Assembly: GCF_019915265.1 (NCBI RefSeq)
Contig: NZ_CP082780.1
Coordinates: forward strand, 2,604,001 to 2,668,000
DNA length: 64,000 nucleotides
Source: Bacillus aquiflavi
GTDB lineage: Bacteria > Bacillota > Bacilli > Bacillales > Cytobacillaceae
Direction of reading: 5' to 3'
The notes under the pieces are model-generated. The model was not told the origin of the DNA, did not search any database, and saw nothing but the letters and a program-made list of their open reading frames with translations. Positions 9,061-17,709 of this stretch are shown here, piece after piece (position 1 is the first letter of the stretch; the number at the start of each line of letters is the position of its first letter). Both the position numbers and the translations under genes were made by a program.

Positions 9061-9088
9061 AAGCTAAAAGATAAATCTTTTTAGCTCC
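9061..9088 (-). repeat. Degenerate terminator hairpin, right flank of element copy A
   Basis: AAGCTAAAAGATAAATCTTT and the bases that follow repeat the hairpin at 8878-8906 with few changes, directly after the nrdR stop codon. It has lost the T-run on the minus strand. Confidence 0.7.
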
Positions 9089-9089
9089 G

Positions 9090-9551
9090 TTATGATTTTT
9101 CTTTTTTTATAATTTCTTTTAATTCATCTATAAAAACGTTTAGATCTTTAAATTGTCGATAAACCGAAGCAAATCTTACATACGCTACTTCATCAACTTT
9201 TGCAAGTCTATCCATAACCATTTCTCCGACAACTTCGCTTTTTACTTCCGCAACTCCTTGGCTGCGAAGCTCTTTTTCGATTTCATAGCTTATTTCATCT
9301 AGCTGCTTTAAAGCAACTGGTCGTTTTTCACAAGCCCTAATTAAGCCGCGTAATATTTTCTCCCGACTAAATTCTTCTCGTGTTCCTTCTTTTTTTACAA
9401 CAATTAACGGGATTTCTTCGACTTTTTCAAAAGTCGTAAAGCGATATCCGCAACTTTCACACTCTCGCCTGCGGCGTATAGATCTTCCTTCATCAACAGG
9501 TCTTGAATCTAGTACTCGCGAACTATTATTTTGACATGCCGGGCATTTCAT
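9090..9551 (-). CDS. nrdR: Transcriptional repressor NrdR
   Basis: Represses ribonucleotide reductase operons when dATP is high by binding NrdR boxes. The N-terminal zinc ribbon has C3, C6, C31 and C34, followed by the conserved [19 protein letters not shown] stretch; the nucleotide-sensing ATP-cone covers about residues 49-139. 153 residues, the normal length. No ribonucleotide reductase gene or NrdR box is visible in this window, so its targets are elsewhere. In B. subtilis it also lies beside dnaB. Confidence 0.97.
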   Translation of the reverse strand: MKCPACQNNSSRVLDSRPVDEGRSIRRRRECESCGYRFTTFEKVEEIPLIVVKKEGTREEFSREKILRGLIRACEKRPVALKQLDEISYEIEKELRSQGVAEVKSEVVGEMVMDRLAKVDEVAYVRFASVYRQFKDLNVFIDELKEIIKKEKS

Positions 9552-10272
9552 TTAAAATCAGCTCCGAATCATCTTCTTTGTATGTTTTTTAAATAAACGA
9601 ATATAGTGAAACTTGAATCAGCGGAGATTTCACTAAAAATGTTAGTTTAAACTTAACGATTTTTTCGTGAATCTTTGCTTAAAAATGAAAGTCTTTCGGC
9701 TCACTAGTATAATCCTTTTAAATATTAAATTGAAACCCATATTAATATCTTATTAAAAAGCTTATTATAGTACAAGTGTATAATAGATAATTTGTCATTA
9801 ATAAAAGCTTACTAAAGACGGAACTGGTTCCAACACGGGGATGCAAAATTTTTTAGCTTTAATTTTAGGCAATTATTTTTGTTGATAAATCAACGCTAAT
9901 GTTTTTTTTATAAAATGATCATTGAATTCAGATAAAGTTTTTTGGGTGTGATAATACTTGTTGCATATCGAGAGTAACATACGAAAATAGATGTAAATTA
10001 GCCTGCGATGTTTTAGAATTTAATAAAGATAATACTGTTGTAAAAATAAAAATTTTAAGGAAAGCCGAAGAATGGTGGAAAAAATAAAGAAAAACGCGGT
10101 TGGGGATCAACAGCGTTTTATAGATAAAGTCAATATTATAATCGATTTCCTCAGACTAGTTATGAAGCAAGCGATTTGATGTACTTTATTAGATATTTGC
10201 GTTTCAAAGCAGAATCCGTTATTAAAGACAGCACACCCTTATTTTATCGCTTTCAGAATGTTACGTTTATTC
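9552..10272. other. Long intergenic region between nrdR and speD
   Basis: About 720 bases without a gene I can defend. At 9915-10088 a plus-strand frame reads CCISRVTYENRCKL and on to KILRKAEEWWKK before its stop; it has no start codon in good context and may be a gene remnant. A hairpin at about 10093-10119 (AAACGCTGTTG/CAACCGCGTTT then T-rich on the minus strand) could terminate speD. Confidence 0.4.
10093..10119 (-). terminator. Possible terminator downstream of speD
   Basis: On the minus strand AAACGCTGTTG pairs with CAACCGCGTTT across a short loop, with one mismatch, followed by TTTCTTTATTTTTT. It is 150 bases after the speD stop. Confidence 0.55.
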
Positions 10273-10653
10273 TTAAAGTACCTTCGTCTTCTTTTGATTT
10301 ATTTGAATTGGTCCTATGCCACGGGGCAGTTCAATTTTTTCACAAGCTTTAGAGTCTAATGCTACAGCAATATAATCAGCAGCAATGTTAGGATCTAAAT
10401 CCCCACATGTATAAACATCGATGCTTGCATACCCATGTTCAGGAAATGTATGAATCGTTAAATGTGATTCAGAAATGATAACAACTCCACTTACACCTTG
10501 AGGTGCAAATTTGTGGAATACGACTTCACGAATTTCTGCTCCAGATTTTAATGCAGCATTTACGAAAATTTGTTCGATCTGTTCCTGATCATTTAATATA
10601 GTAAAATCACAACCCCATAATTCGGAAATCACATGCCTTCCCATAGTTTCCAT
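10273..10653 (-). CDS. speD: S-adenosylmethionine decarboxylase proenzyme
   Basis: Makes decarboxylated S-adenosylmethionine, the aminopropyl donor for spermidine. The proenzyme cleaves itself at Glu62-Ser63 in SESHLTIH to form the pyruvoyl cofactor; His68 and Cys83, needed for processing and catalysis, are present. The prokaryotic small class, 126 residues. I choose ATG at 10653 ([14 protein letters not shown]): GGGGG lies nine bases upstream, whereas a TTG two codons earlier is too close to it. A promoter and a structured leader precede it. speE is not in the window. Confidence 0.96.
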   Translation of the reverse strand: METMGRHVISELWGCDFTILNDQEQIEQIFVNAALKSGAEIREVVFHKFAPQGVSGVVIISESHLTIHTFPEHGYASIDVYTCGDLDPNIAADYIAVALDSKACEKIELPRGIGPIQINQKKTKVL

Positions 10654-10699
10654 ATTCAAATTCCCCCTTTAAATCCAAATTCTCATTTTTTTTAGCACA

Positions 10700-10754
10700 T
10701 AACTACCACGGGGGAAAGTTAGTCCAATGAGGTCCTAACCCTTTAAGTAGTTAC
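10700..10754 (-). ncRNA. Structured 5' leader of speD, candidate regulatory RNA
   Basis: The leader between the speD promoter and its start folds with an 8-bp base, GTAACTAC with GTAGTTAT, enclosing GTTAG/CTAAC and a purine/pyrimidine block (AAAGGG and CCCCC). It lacks a T-run, so it is not a plain terminator. I know no named riboswitch with this sequence. A role in sensing polyamines or SAM would be inference only. Confidence 0.45.
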
Positions 10755-10784
10755 GATACCGTTGTAAAGAAGTTTACGCAAAAT

Positions 10785-10813
10785 AGTATACTTTGTTTAA
10801 ATTTTTTTTGCAA
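10785..10813 (-). promoter_or_regulatory. Sigma-A promoter of speD
   Basis: TTGCAA (10808-10813) and TATACT (10785-10790) with a 17-base spacer on the minus strand, giving a leader of about 125 nt. Confidence 0.75.
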
Positions 10814-10869
10814 TATGATTTTAAAGTGTTTTTTATTAGGAGAATTTTAAAAATCAGAGATTAAATTTA

Positions 10870-10900
10870 AGGCTCATTAAATAGATTTTATTATTAACCT
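10870..10900 (-). repeat. Degenerate copy of the gapB terminator, right flank of element copy B
   Basis: AGGCTCATTAAA and TTATTATTAACCT resemble the hairpin at 11103-11128 (CGGCTTACTAAA/TTTAGTAAGCCG) with several changes and a larger loop. It lies at the far end of the dispersed element. Confidence 0.45.
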
Positions 10901-11102
10901 CGTAGATAAATTATTATTAAATCGATTTTCACAAGATTTGAAAACGCTGTTCAGTCGAGTCGCGCCACACATAGCGGTAGCGAATAGAACATCTATAATT
11001 CATGAGTTTATAGCGAAGTGCAAGTAACGATGAAGGCGAGCGTATATCAACAGTCTGTAGAGTTTATCATTCAATTGTTCAGTTTATGACTAAAAAGAAA
11101 AA
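10901..11102 (-). repeat. Dispersed MITE-like intergenic element, copy B
   Basis: Core at about 10926-11072, minus strand: AGACTGTTGATATACGC, then GTTCTATTCGCTACCGC, GGCGCGACTCGACTGA and CAGCGTTTTC. Same block order as copy A. It lies between the gapB terminator and a degenerate copy of that terminator. Confidence 0.7.
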
Positions 11103-11128
11103 CGGCTTACTAAAATTTTAGTAAGCCG
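11103..11128 (-). terminator. Terminator of gapB
   Basis: CGGCTTACTAAAA and TTTTAGTAAGCCG form a perfect inverted repeat, followed by TTTTTCTTTTT on the minus strand, about 75 bases after the gapB stop. Confidence 0.85.
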
Positions 11129-11200
11129 AAAGAAAACATTTTCCCTTTCTGTTAAAAAAAAAAAATATATTAAATTGTTTTTAAGTGATACCGTAAACAA

Positions 11201-12232
11201 TTAGCCTATTTCAACTGGAACGCTTTTTTTTAACTTTTCTGCAACATATTTAGTAAGATCAACAACACGACAAGAATAACCCCATTCGTTATCATACCAT
11301 GCAAGAACTTTTACTTTATTTCCACCAATTACAATCGTAGATAATCCGTCAATAATTGCAGAATGTTCGTCTGTATTAAAGTCAATTGATACTAGCGGTT
11401 CAGTTGAAAAGTCTAAAATGCCTTTTAATGAACCAGTTGATGCAGTGATGAACGCTTCATTTACTTCATCGACTGTTACATCACGTTTTACATCCACAAC
11501 TAAATCAACTAATGAAACATTTGGTGTTGGTACACGTAATGCCATACCATGCAACTTTCCTTTTAGTTGAGGAAGAACTAGTGACAATGCTTTTGCCGCA
11601 CCAGTTGTAGTTGGAATAATTGATTGTGCACATGCACGAGCGCGACGTAAATCTTTATGCGGATTGTCGATATTTTTTTGATCGTTTGTATAAGCATGAA
11701 CAGTTGTCATTAATCCATTCTCAATTCCAAAGTTTTCATCAAGGACTTTTGCTACTGGAGCAAGACAGTTTGTTGTACAGGAAGCATTCGAAATAATGTT
11801 ATGTTCTTCTATCTTTAATTCACTATCATTTACACCCATTACAATTGTTATATCTTCATTTTTCCCTGGAGCAGTTAAAATGACTTTTTTGGCGCCAGCT
11901 TCAAGGTGAAGACTTGCCTTTTCACGAGAATTAAACTTTCCTGTTGCTTCAATCACGATGTCGATATTTAAATCTTTCCAAGGAAGATTTTTCGGATCAC
12001 GGTCACTTAATAGTTGAACTCTTTTTCCGTTAACAATAATTGCATTTTCTTCAGGAATCACAATTCCATCGAACTTACCATGATTTGTGTCATATTTTAT
12101 TAAATGTGCCAATGTTTCAGCTGGGTAGCTGGCATTTATCGCCACAACATCAATACTATCTTCTAAGATGGCTTTTCTAAAAACCATTCTTCCAATTCTT
12201 CCAAAACCGTTAATTGCTATTTTTGCCTTCAT
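11201..12232 (-). CDS. gapB: Glyceraldehyde-3-phosphate dehydrogenase, gluconeogenic GapB type
   Basis: GapB converts 1,3-bisphosphoglycerate to glyceraldehyde-3-phosphate in gluconeogenesis. The Rossmann motif INGFGRIGR (7-15) and catalytic SNASCTTNC are present. After strand beta-2 it reads AINASYPAE rather than the NAD-selecting Asp of glycolytic GapA, which fits NADP use. Overall sequence follows B. subtilis GapB, including TNDQKNIDNPHKDLRRARA. 343 residues. It is a single gene with its own terminator, and a CcpN-like box overlaps the promoter, as expected for repression in glucose. Its neighbours coaE and speD are as in B. subtilis. Confidence 0.95.
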   Translation of the reverse strand: MKAKIAINGFGRIGRMVFRKAILEDSIDVVAINASYPAETLAHLIKYDTNHGKFDGIVIPEENAIIVNGKRVQLLSDRDPKNLPWKDLNIDIVIEATGKFNSREKASLHLEAGAKKVILTAPGKNEDITIVMGVNDSELKIEEHNIISNASCTTNCLAPVAKVLDENFGIENGLMTTVHAYTNDQKNIDNPHKDLRRARACAQSIIPTTTGAAKALSLVLPQLKGKLHGMALRVPTPNVSLVDLVVDVKRDVTVDEVNEAFITASTGSLKGILDFSTEPLVSIDFNTDEHSAIIDGLSTIVIGGNKVKVLAWYDNEWGYSCRVVDLTKYVAEKLKKSVPVEIG

Positions 12233-12285
12233 AATACGGCTCCTCCTACATTAATGTTATACTCTTAATGTCATTTTCAGTAATT

Positions 12286-12296
12286 AGTATAGCATA
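12286..12296 (-). promoter_or_regulatory. CcpN-type operator over the gapB -10
   Basis: TATGCTATACT on the minus strand fits the CcpN consensus TRTGHYATAYW at every position and contains an extended -10 (TGCTATACT), 54 bases before the gapB ATG. CcpN represses gapB during glycolysis in B. subtilis. The rest of 12233-12551 shows no gene. Confidence 0.65.
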
Positions 12297-12529
12297 TTCC
12301 GGATTGAATGTGCTAACTAAATTATGAATTTTTATATTTTATCTTTTAAATACAGAAAAACTTCAAATTTGTGCGATTTTTTCCCTTAATTCATCAGTTA
12401 TGAGAACAATTATTTGTGAGATAAGTTCATTATAGTCTGTGTTTATTTATTACAAATAATAAATAAGATGACTTTAAATTATTTACCAATCTGAATGTGG
12501 ACTTTTATACAAGGAAGTTGATCCTCCCT

Positions 12530-12565
12530 AAAAATAAAAAAAAGGAGCGAGTTATGCTCCCTGGG
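12530..12565 (-). terminator. Terminator of the polA-mutM-ytaF-coaE group
   Basis: GGAGC and GCTCC pair across ATAACTC and are followed by eight T on the minus strand. The 5' arm lies within the last codons of coaE. Confidence 0.8.
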
Positions 12566-13166
12566 TTTCAACTAATCCCCATTGATGCAGTATGTTTACT
12601 AGTTGATGCTCTGTTTCCTCAAGAGTTTGATTATTATCGATTACCGCATCCGCAAGATGTTTTTTTTCATCTAATGGCATTTGAGATTGAATTCGAGCGA
12701 TTGCCTCTTCCCTTGATAATTGATTCCGCTCCATTAATCTTTTCAACTGAACAGACTCATTAACGTAAACAAGTATTGTTTTATCAACCATATGCATTAA
12801 TTTGTTTTCAAACAAAAGCGGGAGATCCATAACAATTATTTTTTCTCCCCTTGTCTCAGCTAATGTTTTTTTCTCAATCATTCTTTTTCTTACTGCTGGA
12901 TGAACAATACTATTAAGTTGTTTTCGTTTTTCTTCATGATGAAATATAATGGATCCTAGCTTAACTCGATCAATAGCACCATCTTGTTGTAAAATATCTT
13001 TTCCAAATTGCTCTACAATACTTTCATAAGCCTTTTCGCCTTTTTCCACAGCAAGCCGCGCCTCGATGTCTGCATCTATAACTGTCATTCCTCTTTCTTT
13101 CAGCATATTCGCAACTGTACTTTTTCCACTTGCGATGCCGCCTGTTAATCCAATGATTATACTCAT
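12552..13166 (-). CDS. coaE: Dephospho-CoA kinase
   Basis: Last step of coenzyme A synthesis: phosphorylates the 3'-hydroxyl of dephospho-CoA. The P-loop GLTGGIASGKST is at residues 6-17, and the NMP-kinase-like core follows (DADIEARLAV; MDLPLLFEN). Start at 13166 (MSIIIGLTGG) follows AGAAAGGT; a longer reading to 13256 would overlap ytaF and adds sequence foreign to the family. 204 residues. It is the last gene of the group, 23 bases after ytaF, and its 3' end overlaps the terminator. Confidence 0.94.
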   Translation of the reverse strand: MSIIIGLTGGIASGKSTVANMLKERGMTVIDADIEARLAVEKGEKAYESIVEQFGKDILQQDGAIDRVKLGSIIFHHEEKRKQLNSIVHPAVRKRMIEKKTLAETRGEKIIVMDLPLLFENKLMHMVDKTILVYVNESVQLKRLMERNQLSREEAIARIQSQMPLDEKKHLADAVIDNNQTLEETEHQLVNILHQWGLVETQGA

Positions 13167-13189
13167 TTTGACATACCTTTCTAATTTTT

Positions 13190-13831
13190 TTATATTTTCC
13201 ATGCCCCGATTAAAATTAATAGTACTCCAGGAATAAATGTAAGCTTTTGTACCCATTTATATTTTGAAAAAGCCGATCCGCTTTTAATACCTAAAAAAAC
13301 AAAAAAGGGACTCATGATCGCTACAGAAGCCGCTAAAAAAATAGGCGAAAACCCCAACATTGCTGCTCCAATACCAGCTCCAAATGCATCGAGAGACAAT
13401 GCAATTCCTAGAAGAAAAGCTTCCATACCTGTAATCGTTCCAGAACGGTCAAAATCAGCTGACATCGGCTTTCTTAAAATATGAATCGCTAATCCAATGG
13501 ATTTGATTTCAAACTTAACGATCATTTTTTCATGAGCGAGCGGAGCTTGATCTTTAGTTTTTTCAGGTTGAAAAAACTGGTATATAACCCAAGTTCCAAT
13601 TAGTATTAAAATAAATCCGCCTACCCGCTCCCCTAATACAGGAGAAAAAATCGTTGCAATGACATGTCCGATTGTCATCGCAACTGTCATTGAGATTGCT
13701 GAACATGTAGCAATAATCACAAGCGATTTTAAGGGAATCCTCATATTTCTTAACCCATACGTGAATCCGACGGTAAAACTGTCTAAACTAACAGCGAATG
13801 CAAGCAATAAAATTGAGAGCGTTACTAACAT
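13190..13831 (-). CDS. ytaF: Sporulation membrane protein YtaF (MntP-like)
   Basis: A 213-residue polytopic membrane protein with about six hydrophobic segments and two internal repeats starting LAFAVSLDSFTVGFTYG and LGIALSLDAFGAGIGAA. The Asp-containing helix is shared with the MntP manganese exporters. In B. subtilis YtaF lies between mutM and coaE and is assigned to sporulation; transport of a metal is plausible but not shown. Start ATG at 13831 follows AGGAAGGAG. Confidence 0.9.
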   Translation of the reverse strand: MLVTLSILLLAFAVSLDSFTVGFTYGLRNMRIPLKSLVIIATCSAISMTVAMTIGHVIATIFSPVLGERVGGFILILIGTWVIYQFFQPEKTKDQAPLAHEKMIVKFEIKSIGLAIHILRKPMSADFDRSGTITGMEAFLLGIALSLDAFGAGIGAAMLGFSPIFLAASVAIMSPFFVFLGIKSGSAFSKYKWVQKLTFIPGVLLILIGAWKI

Positions 13832-13991
13832 CGAAAGGGCTCCTTCCTGTTAAATCTACGATAGTATATGGAAAAAGCCTATCCATTGTTAATTTGAAAA
13901 TCACAATTTTCGCTGCGTTTTATGATCGTCGTCTTTAGTTGTAAAAAGGGTGATAAGTGTAGGGATTCCTAGAACAACTGAGCGCTCCTTT

Positions 13992-14831
13992 TTAAATTGA
14001 ACTTTCTTTTGCTTGACATGTTGGACAAAAATGAGTTCCTCTTCCGCCAACAATTATTTTTTCAAGCTGGCTTCTGCATAATTTACAGTGTTCACCTTCT
14101 CTTCCGTAAACGTAAAGCTCTAACTGAAACATACCTATTTGTCCTTGACTATTTACATAAGAACGGATTGTACTGCCTCCCTTTTCAACTGCTTCTGATA
14201 ATGTAGCAATAATTTCTCGATAGAGCTTTGCAATTTCTTCTTTCGTTAAAGTATTTGCTATTTTCTCAGGATAAATGTTTGCACGGAATAAAGCTTCATC
14301 AACATAAATATTTCCAAGACCGACAATCACTTTTTGATCTAACAATACAGGTTTAATTTTCCGTTTAGTTTTTGACAACTTCTCTTCTAGCCACTCAGCT
14401 GTAAAGTCATCTGAGAAAGGTTCCGGTCCAAGCTGTGAGAGAGGAAGTTGATGAAATTCTGAACCTTTTTTAAACAAATGCATTGTCCCAAACTTCCGAA
14501 CGTCTTTATAACGCAGCTCAGTTTGATCATGAAAGTGAAAAATAACGTGTGTATGCTTTTCAACAAGCTCTTCTTGACTAAAAAGTCCATATTTTCCTTC
14601 CATTCGTAAATGTGAAACTAGCGTATAATTGTCTGTATAAATGAGGAGAAATTTACCTCTTCGATCAATCCCTTGGATCGTTTCACCTTTTAAAGCATCA
14701 GTAAATTGTACGATATCGCTTGGATGCTTAATAATTTTTGGCCATGATACAGTCGTTGCAGTAATTGTTTTGCCAACGACTAACTGAATTAATGTCTTTC
14801 GAACAGTTTCTACCTCTGGTAACTCCGGCAC
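13992..14831 (-). CDS. mutM: Formamidopyrimidine-DNA glycosylase
   Basis: Base-excision repair enzyme that removes 8-oxoguanine and formamidopyrimidines and nicks the DNA. The N-terminus is PELPEVETV, so Pro2 (nucleophile) and Glu3 are present. RRGKFL near 57-62 supplies the conserved Lys. The helix-two-turn-helix region and the C-terminal zinc finger (CKLC then CPTC) are complete. 279 residues. Start is GTG after GGGGGATAGC. It is 23 bases after polA, its repair partner, and probably on the same transcript. Confidence 0.97.
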   Translation of the reverse strand: MPELPEVETVRKTLIQLVVGKTITATTVSWPKIIKHPSDIVQFTDALKGETIQGIDRRGKFLLIYTDNYTLVSHLRMEGKYGLFSQEELVEKHTHVIFHFHDQTELRYKDVRKFGTMHLFKKGSEFHQLPLSQLGPEPFSDDFTAEWLEEKLSKTKRKIKPVLLDQKVIVGLGNIYVDEALFRANIYPEKIANTLTKEEIAKLYREIIATLSEAVEKGGSTIRSYVNSQGQIGMFQLELYVYGREGEHCKLCRSQLEKIIVGGRGTHFCPTCQAKESSI

Positions 14832-14854
14832 GCTATCCCCCCTCGTGCTTTTAA

Positions 14855-17488
14855 TTATTTTGCATCATACCATGTTGGTCCATAGGCAAAATCGACCTTT
14901 AATGGTACTAACAATTCAATCGAATTTTCCATTACATCTGGAACGATTTCTTTTAATACAGCTATTTCATCTTCTGGTGCTTCAAAAATAAGCTCATCAT
15001 GTACCTGGAGCAATAATCTCGTCTGCAAATTCTCTTTTTCTAATCTTGCAGCCATATCAATCATCGTTTTTTTTATAATATCTGCGGCACTCCCTTGAAT
15101 TGGAGTATTCATGGCTGTTCGTTCTGCAAAACTGCGGACGTTAAAATTGCGGCTTGTTATTTCTGGGATATATCTTCTTCGATGAAGCAACGTAGAAACA
15201 AATCCTTTCTGCTTTGCTTCATAAACGATCTCCTCCATATATTCTTTGACTCCAGGATAACTTTCAAAATATCGGTCAATAAAATTTCCTGCTTCTTTTC
15301 TAGAAATTTTAAGGTTTTGTGATAAACCGTAATCGCTAATTCCGTATACAATTCCAAAATTAACCGCCTTTGCTTGTCTTCTCATATCTGGTGTAATCTC
15401 TTCTTTAGATACATGGAATACATCCATAGCTGTTTTTGTATGAATATCCATATCCTCTTTGAACGCCTTTATTAATTTTTTGTCACCGGAAATATGCGCA
15501 AGCACTCTTAGCTCAATTTGTGAATAATCCGCTGCAAAAATCACCCATCCTTCTTCTGAAGGGATAAATGCTTGACGGATTTTCCGACCTTCTTCTAAAC
15601 GAATTGGTATGTTTTGTAAATTAGGATCTGTCGAACTAAGTCTTCCTGTTTGTGTTAACGCTTGGTTAAACCTTGTATGAACTTTATTTGTTTTTGTTGA
15701 CACAACTTTTAACAAACCTTCAATGTATGTTGATTGCAACTTTCCTAATTGACGATAATGTAAAATTTCTCGAATAATTTCGTGCATTGGCTCAAGCTTT
15801 TCTAACACATCTGCAGAAGTAGAATAACCGGTCTTTGTCTTTTTAATGACTGGCAGGCCTAGCTTGTCAAATAAAATAACACCGAGCTGCTTAGGAGAAT
15901 TAATATTAAATGTTTCTCCAGCAAGGTGATAAATTTTCTGTTCAATTTTTGTAAGCTTCTCTTGTAATCCATGTCCCATTTCTTGAAGACGCTCGATATC
16001 AATCTTTACACCTTGTGATTCCATACTTGCTAAAATACGAGATAGAGGCATTTCAAGCTCTTTAAACAGCTCGTATTGTTGATTTTCCTTCAAAGCCCCC
16101 TCAAGCTCTTCTCGTAAATACATAAGAGCTTTACCTTTTCGTACTAAATGCTCAGCTAAAATAGGTTCGTCAGGTATTTTTCGCTTTGCCCCTTTACCAT
16201 AGACAGCTTCATCTGTATGAACGATGTTAAGTCTGTGTCGCTTTGTAATAAATGCAACATCATCAATTGTTTCGGATGGATTATTAATGTACGAAGCTAA
16301 TAGTAAATCAAAATCGATTCCCCGTAAATGGATGTGATGATGTCTTAAAGAAACAATTGATCGCTTTGCATCATACACTATTTTTCTTTTTTGATCGTCT
16401 TCAGCCCATCTTTTAAAGATATCTGAATTTAAAGCTAAATCGGCTCGAAGATAAAAGCAACCGTGTTCATTAACAATTGAAAACCCAACAATATTTGCAT
16501 GGTGATAGTTATCCTCTAAAATTTCAACGTAAAATCCATTTTCATTTGCAAAAATACTTTCAGTAATCTCCTCAACAATTGTGAATTCAATTGCTTTTAA
16601 TTGTTGCTTTTCTGCTGATTCTCCACCATGATCAAACTTATCTAACAACGAATTAAAATTAAGTTCTTTAAAAAGAGCGATCACTTTTTCCTTGTTAAAG
16701 TCCTTATATTCAATATCTGCAATATTTATTTCTAGCGGGACTTTACGTTCAATCGTTGCCAAATTTTTACTCATTATTGCTTGATCCTTAAACTCCGTTA
16801 ACTTTTCTTTTAGCTTTTTTCCACTTACTTGATCAATCGATTCCAGAAGCTTTTCAACCGTCTCAAACTCTTTTAAAAGTTTTATCGCTGTTTTTTCCCC
16901 TACTCCAGGAACACCGGGAATATTGTCTGAGTTATCCCCCATAAGTCCTTTCATATCTATTTTTTGTTCTGGAGATAGTCCATATTTTTCTTTTATATGA
17001 GCAGGAGTATATTCTTCAATTTCCGTAATTCCTTTTCTCGTTATACATACTGTCGTATTTTTTGAACTTAATTGTGTTAAATCTTTATCTCCGGAAATGA
17101 TTTTTACTTCGTAGCCATCTTGTTCTGCTTGTTGTGACAGCGTGCCGATAATATCATCCGCTTCATAATTTTCTAACTCGTAACGTGAAATATTGTATGC
17201 ATCCAGTAACTCATGAATAAACGGGAATTGTTCAGAAAGCTCAGGAGGAGTCTTTTGTCTCCCGCCTTTATACTCACTAAAAGTTTTATGACGAAATGTT
17301 GTTTTCCCAGCATCAAATGCAACAAGCACATGTGTAGGCTGTTCATCCTCAAGTATTTTCATTAAAATCATTGTAAAACCGTATATTGCATTTGTATGAA
17401 TACTTTTATCATTATTTAATAATGGCAGAGCAAAAAATGCACGATATGCAATACTATTTCCATCAATTAACACTAGCTTTTTTTTCAC
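14855..17488 (-). CDS. polA: DNA polymerase I
   Basis: Fills repair gaps and replaces RNA primers. The N-terminal 5'-3' exonuclease (about 1-290) has KLVLIDGNSIAYRAFFALP and the metal-binding YEADDIIGT and GDKDLTQL. The central 3'-5' exonuclease-like domain appears to lack proofreading acids, as in other Bacillus enzymes. The polymerase domain has DYSQIELRVLAHIS, the finger helix RRQAKAVNFGIVYG and the late VHDELIFEA. I choose the GTG at 17488, seven bases after GGAGG. 877 residues. Heads a group with mutM. Confidence 0.96.
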   Translation of the reverse strand: MKKKLVLIDGNSIAYRAFFALPLLNNDKSIHTNAIYGFTMILMKILEDEQPTHVLVAFDAGKTTFRHKTFSEYKGGRQKTPPELSEQFPFIHELLDAYNISRYELENYEADDIIGTLSQQAEQDGYEVKIISGDKDLTQLSSKNTTVCITRKGITEIEEYTPAHIKEKYGLSPEQKIDMKGLMGDNSDNIPGVPGVGEKTAIKLLKEFETVEKLLESIDQVSGKKLKEKLTEFKDQAIMSKNLATIERKVPLEINIADIEYKDFNKEKVIALFKELNFNSLLDKFDHGGESAEKQQLKAIEFTIVEEITESIFANENGFYVEILEDNYHHANIVGFSIVNEHGCFYLRADLALNSDIFKRWAEDDQKRKIVYDAKRSIVSLRHHHIHLRGIDFDLLLASYINNPSETIDDVAFITKRHRLNIVHTDEAVYGKGAKRKIPDEPILAEHLVRKGKALMYLREELEGALKENQQYELFKELEMPLSRILASMESQGVKIDIERLQEMGHGLQEKLTKIEQKIYHLAGETFNINSPKQLGVILFDKLGLPVIKKTKTGYSTSADVLEKLEPMHEIIREILHYRQLGKLQSTYIEGLLKVVSTKTNKVHTRFNQALTQTGRLSSTDPNLQNIPIRLEEGRKIRQAFIPSEEGWVIFAADYSQIELRVLAHISGDKKLIKAFKEDMDIHTKTAMDVFHVSKEEITPDMRRQAKAVNFGIVYGISDYGLSQNLKISRKEAGNFIDRYFESYPGVKEYMEEIVYEAKQKGFVSTLLHRRRYIPEITSRNFNVRSFAERTAMNTPIQGSAADIIKKTMIDMAARLEKENLQTRLLLQVHDELIFEAPEDEIAVLKEIVPDVMENSIELLVPLKVDFAYGPTWYDAK

Positions 17489-17638
17489 CAAAAAACCTCC
17501 TATCAAAAAATGGCCATGTAAATTTTTATTGGCTTATTTCCCTTCGATCATTATGAAACGGACAGGAAAATGAGCTTACTTTCTCCATTTCATACCGTAG
17601 CGCAAAACAACAATATTATTTAACATAGCTAAAAAATA

Positions 17639-17704
17639 AAAAGTCGCCATTTCCCTTCTCTTTATTTTAGCATGACACTGTTTAGAAAGGAAAATAACGA
17701 CTTT
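17639..17704 (-). terminator. Long hairpin terminator of hflK-hflC
   Basis: AAAGTCG and CGACTTT close a long imperfect stem (TATTTTCCTTTCT with AGAAGGGAAAT) followed by TTATTTTTT on the minus strand, directly after the hflC stop. Confidence 0.65.
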
Positions 17705-17709
17705 ATTCG

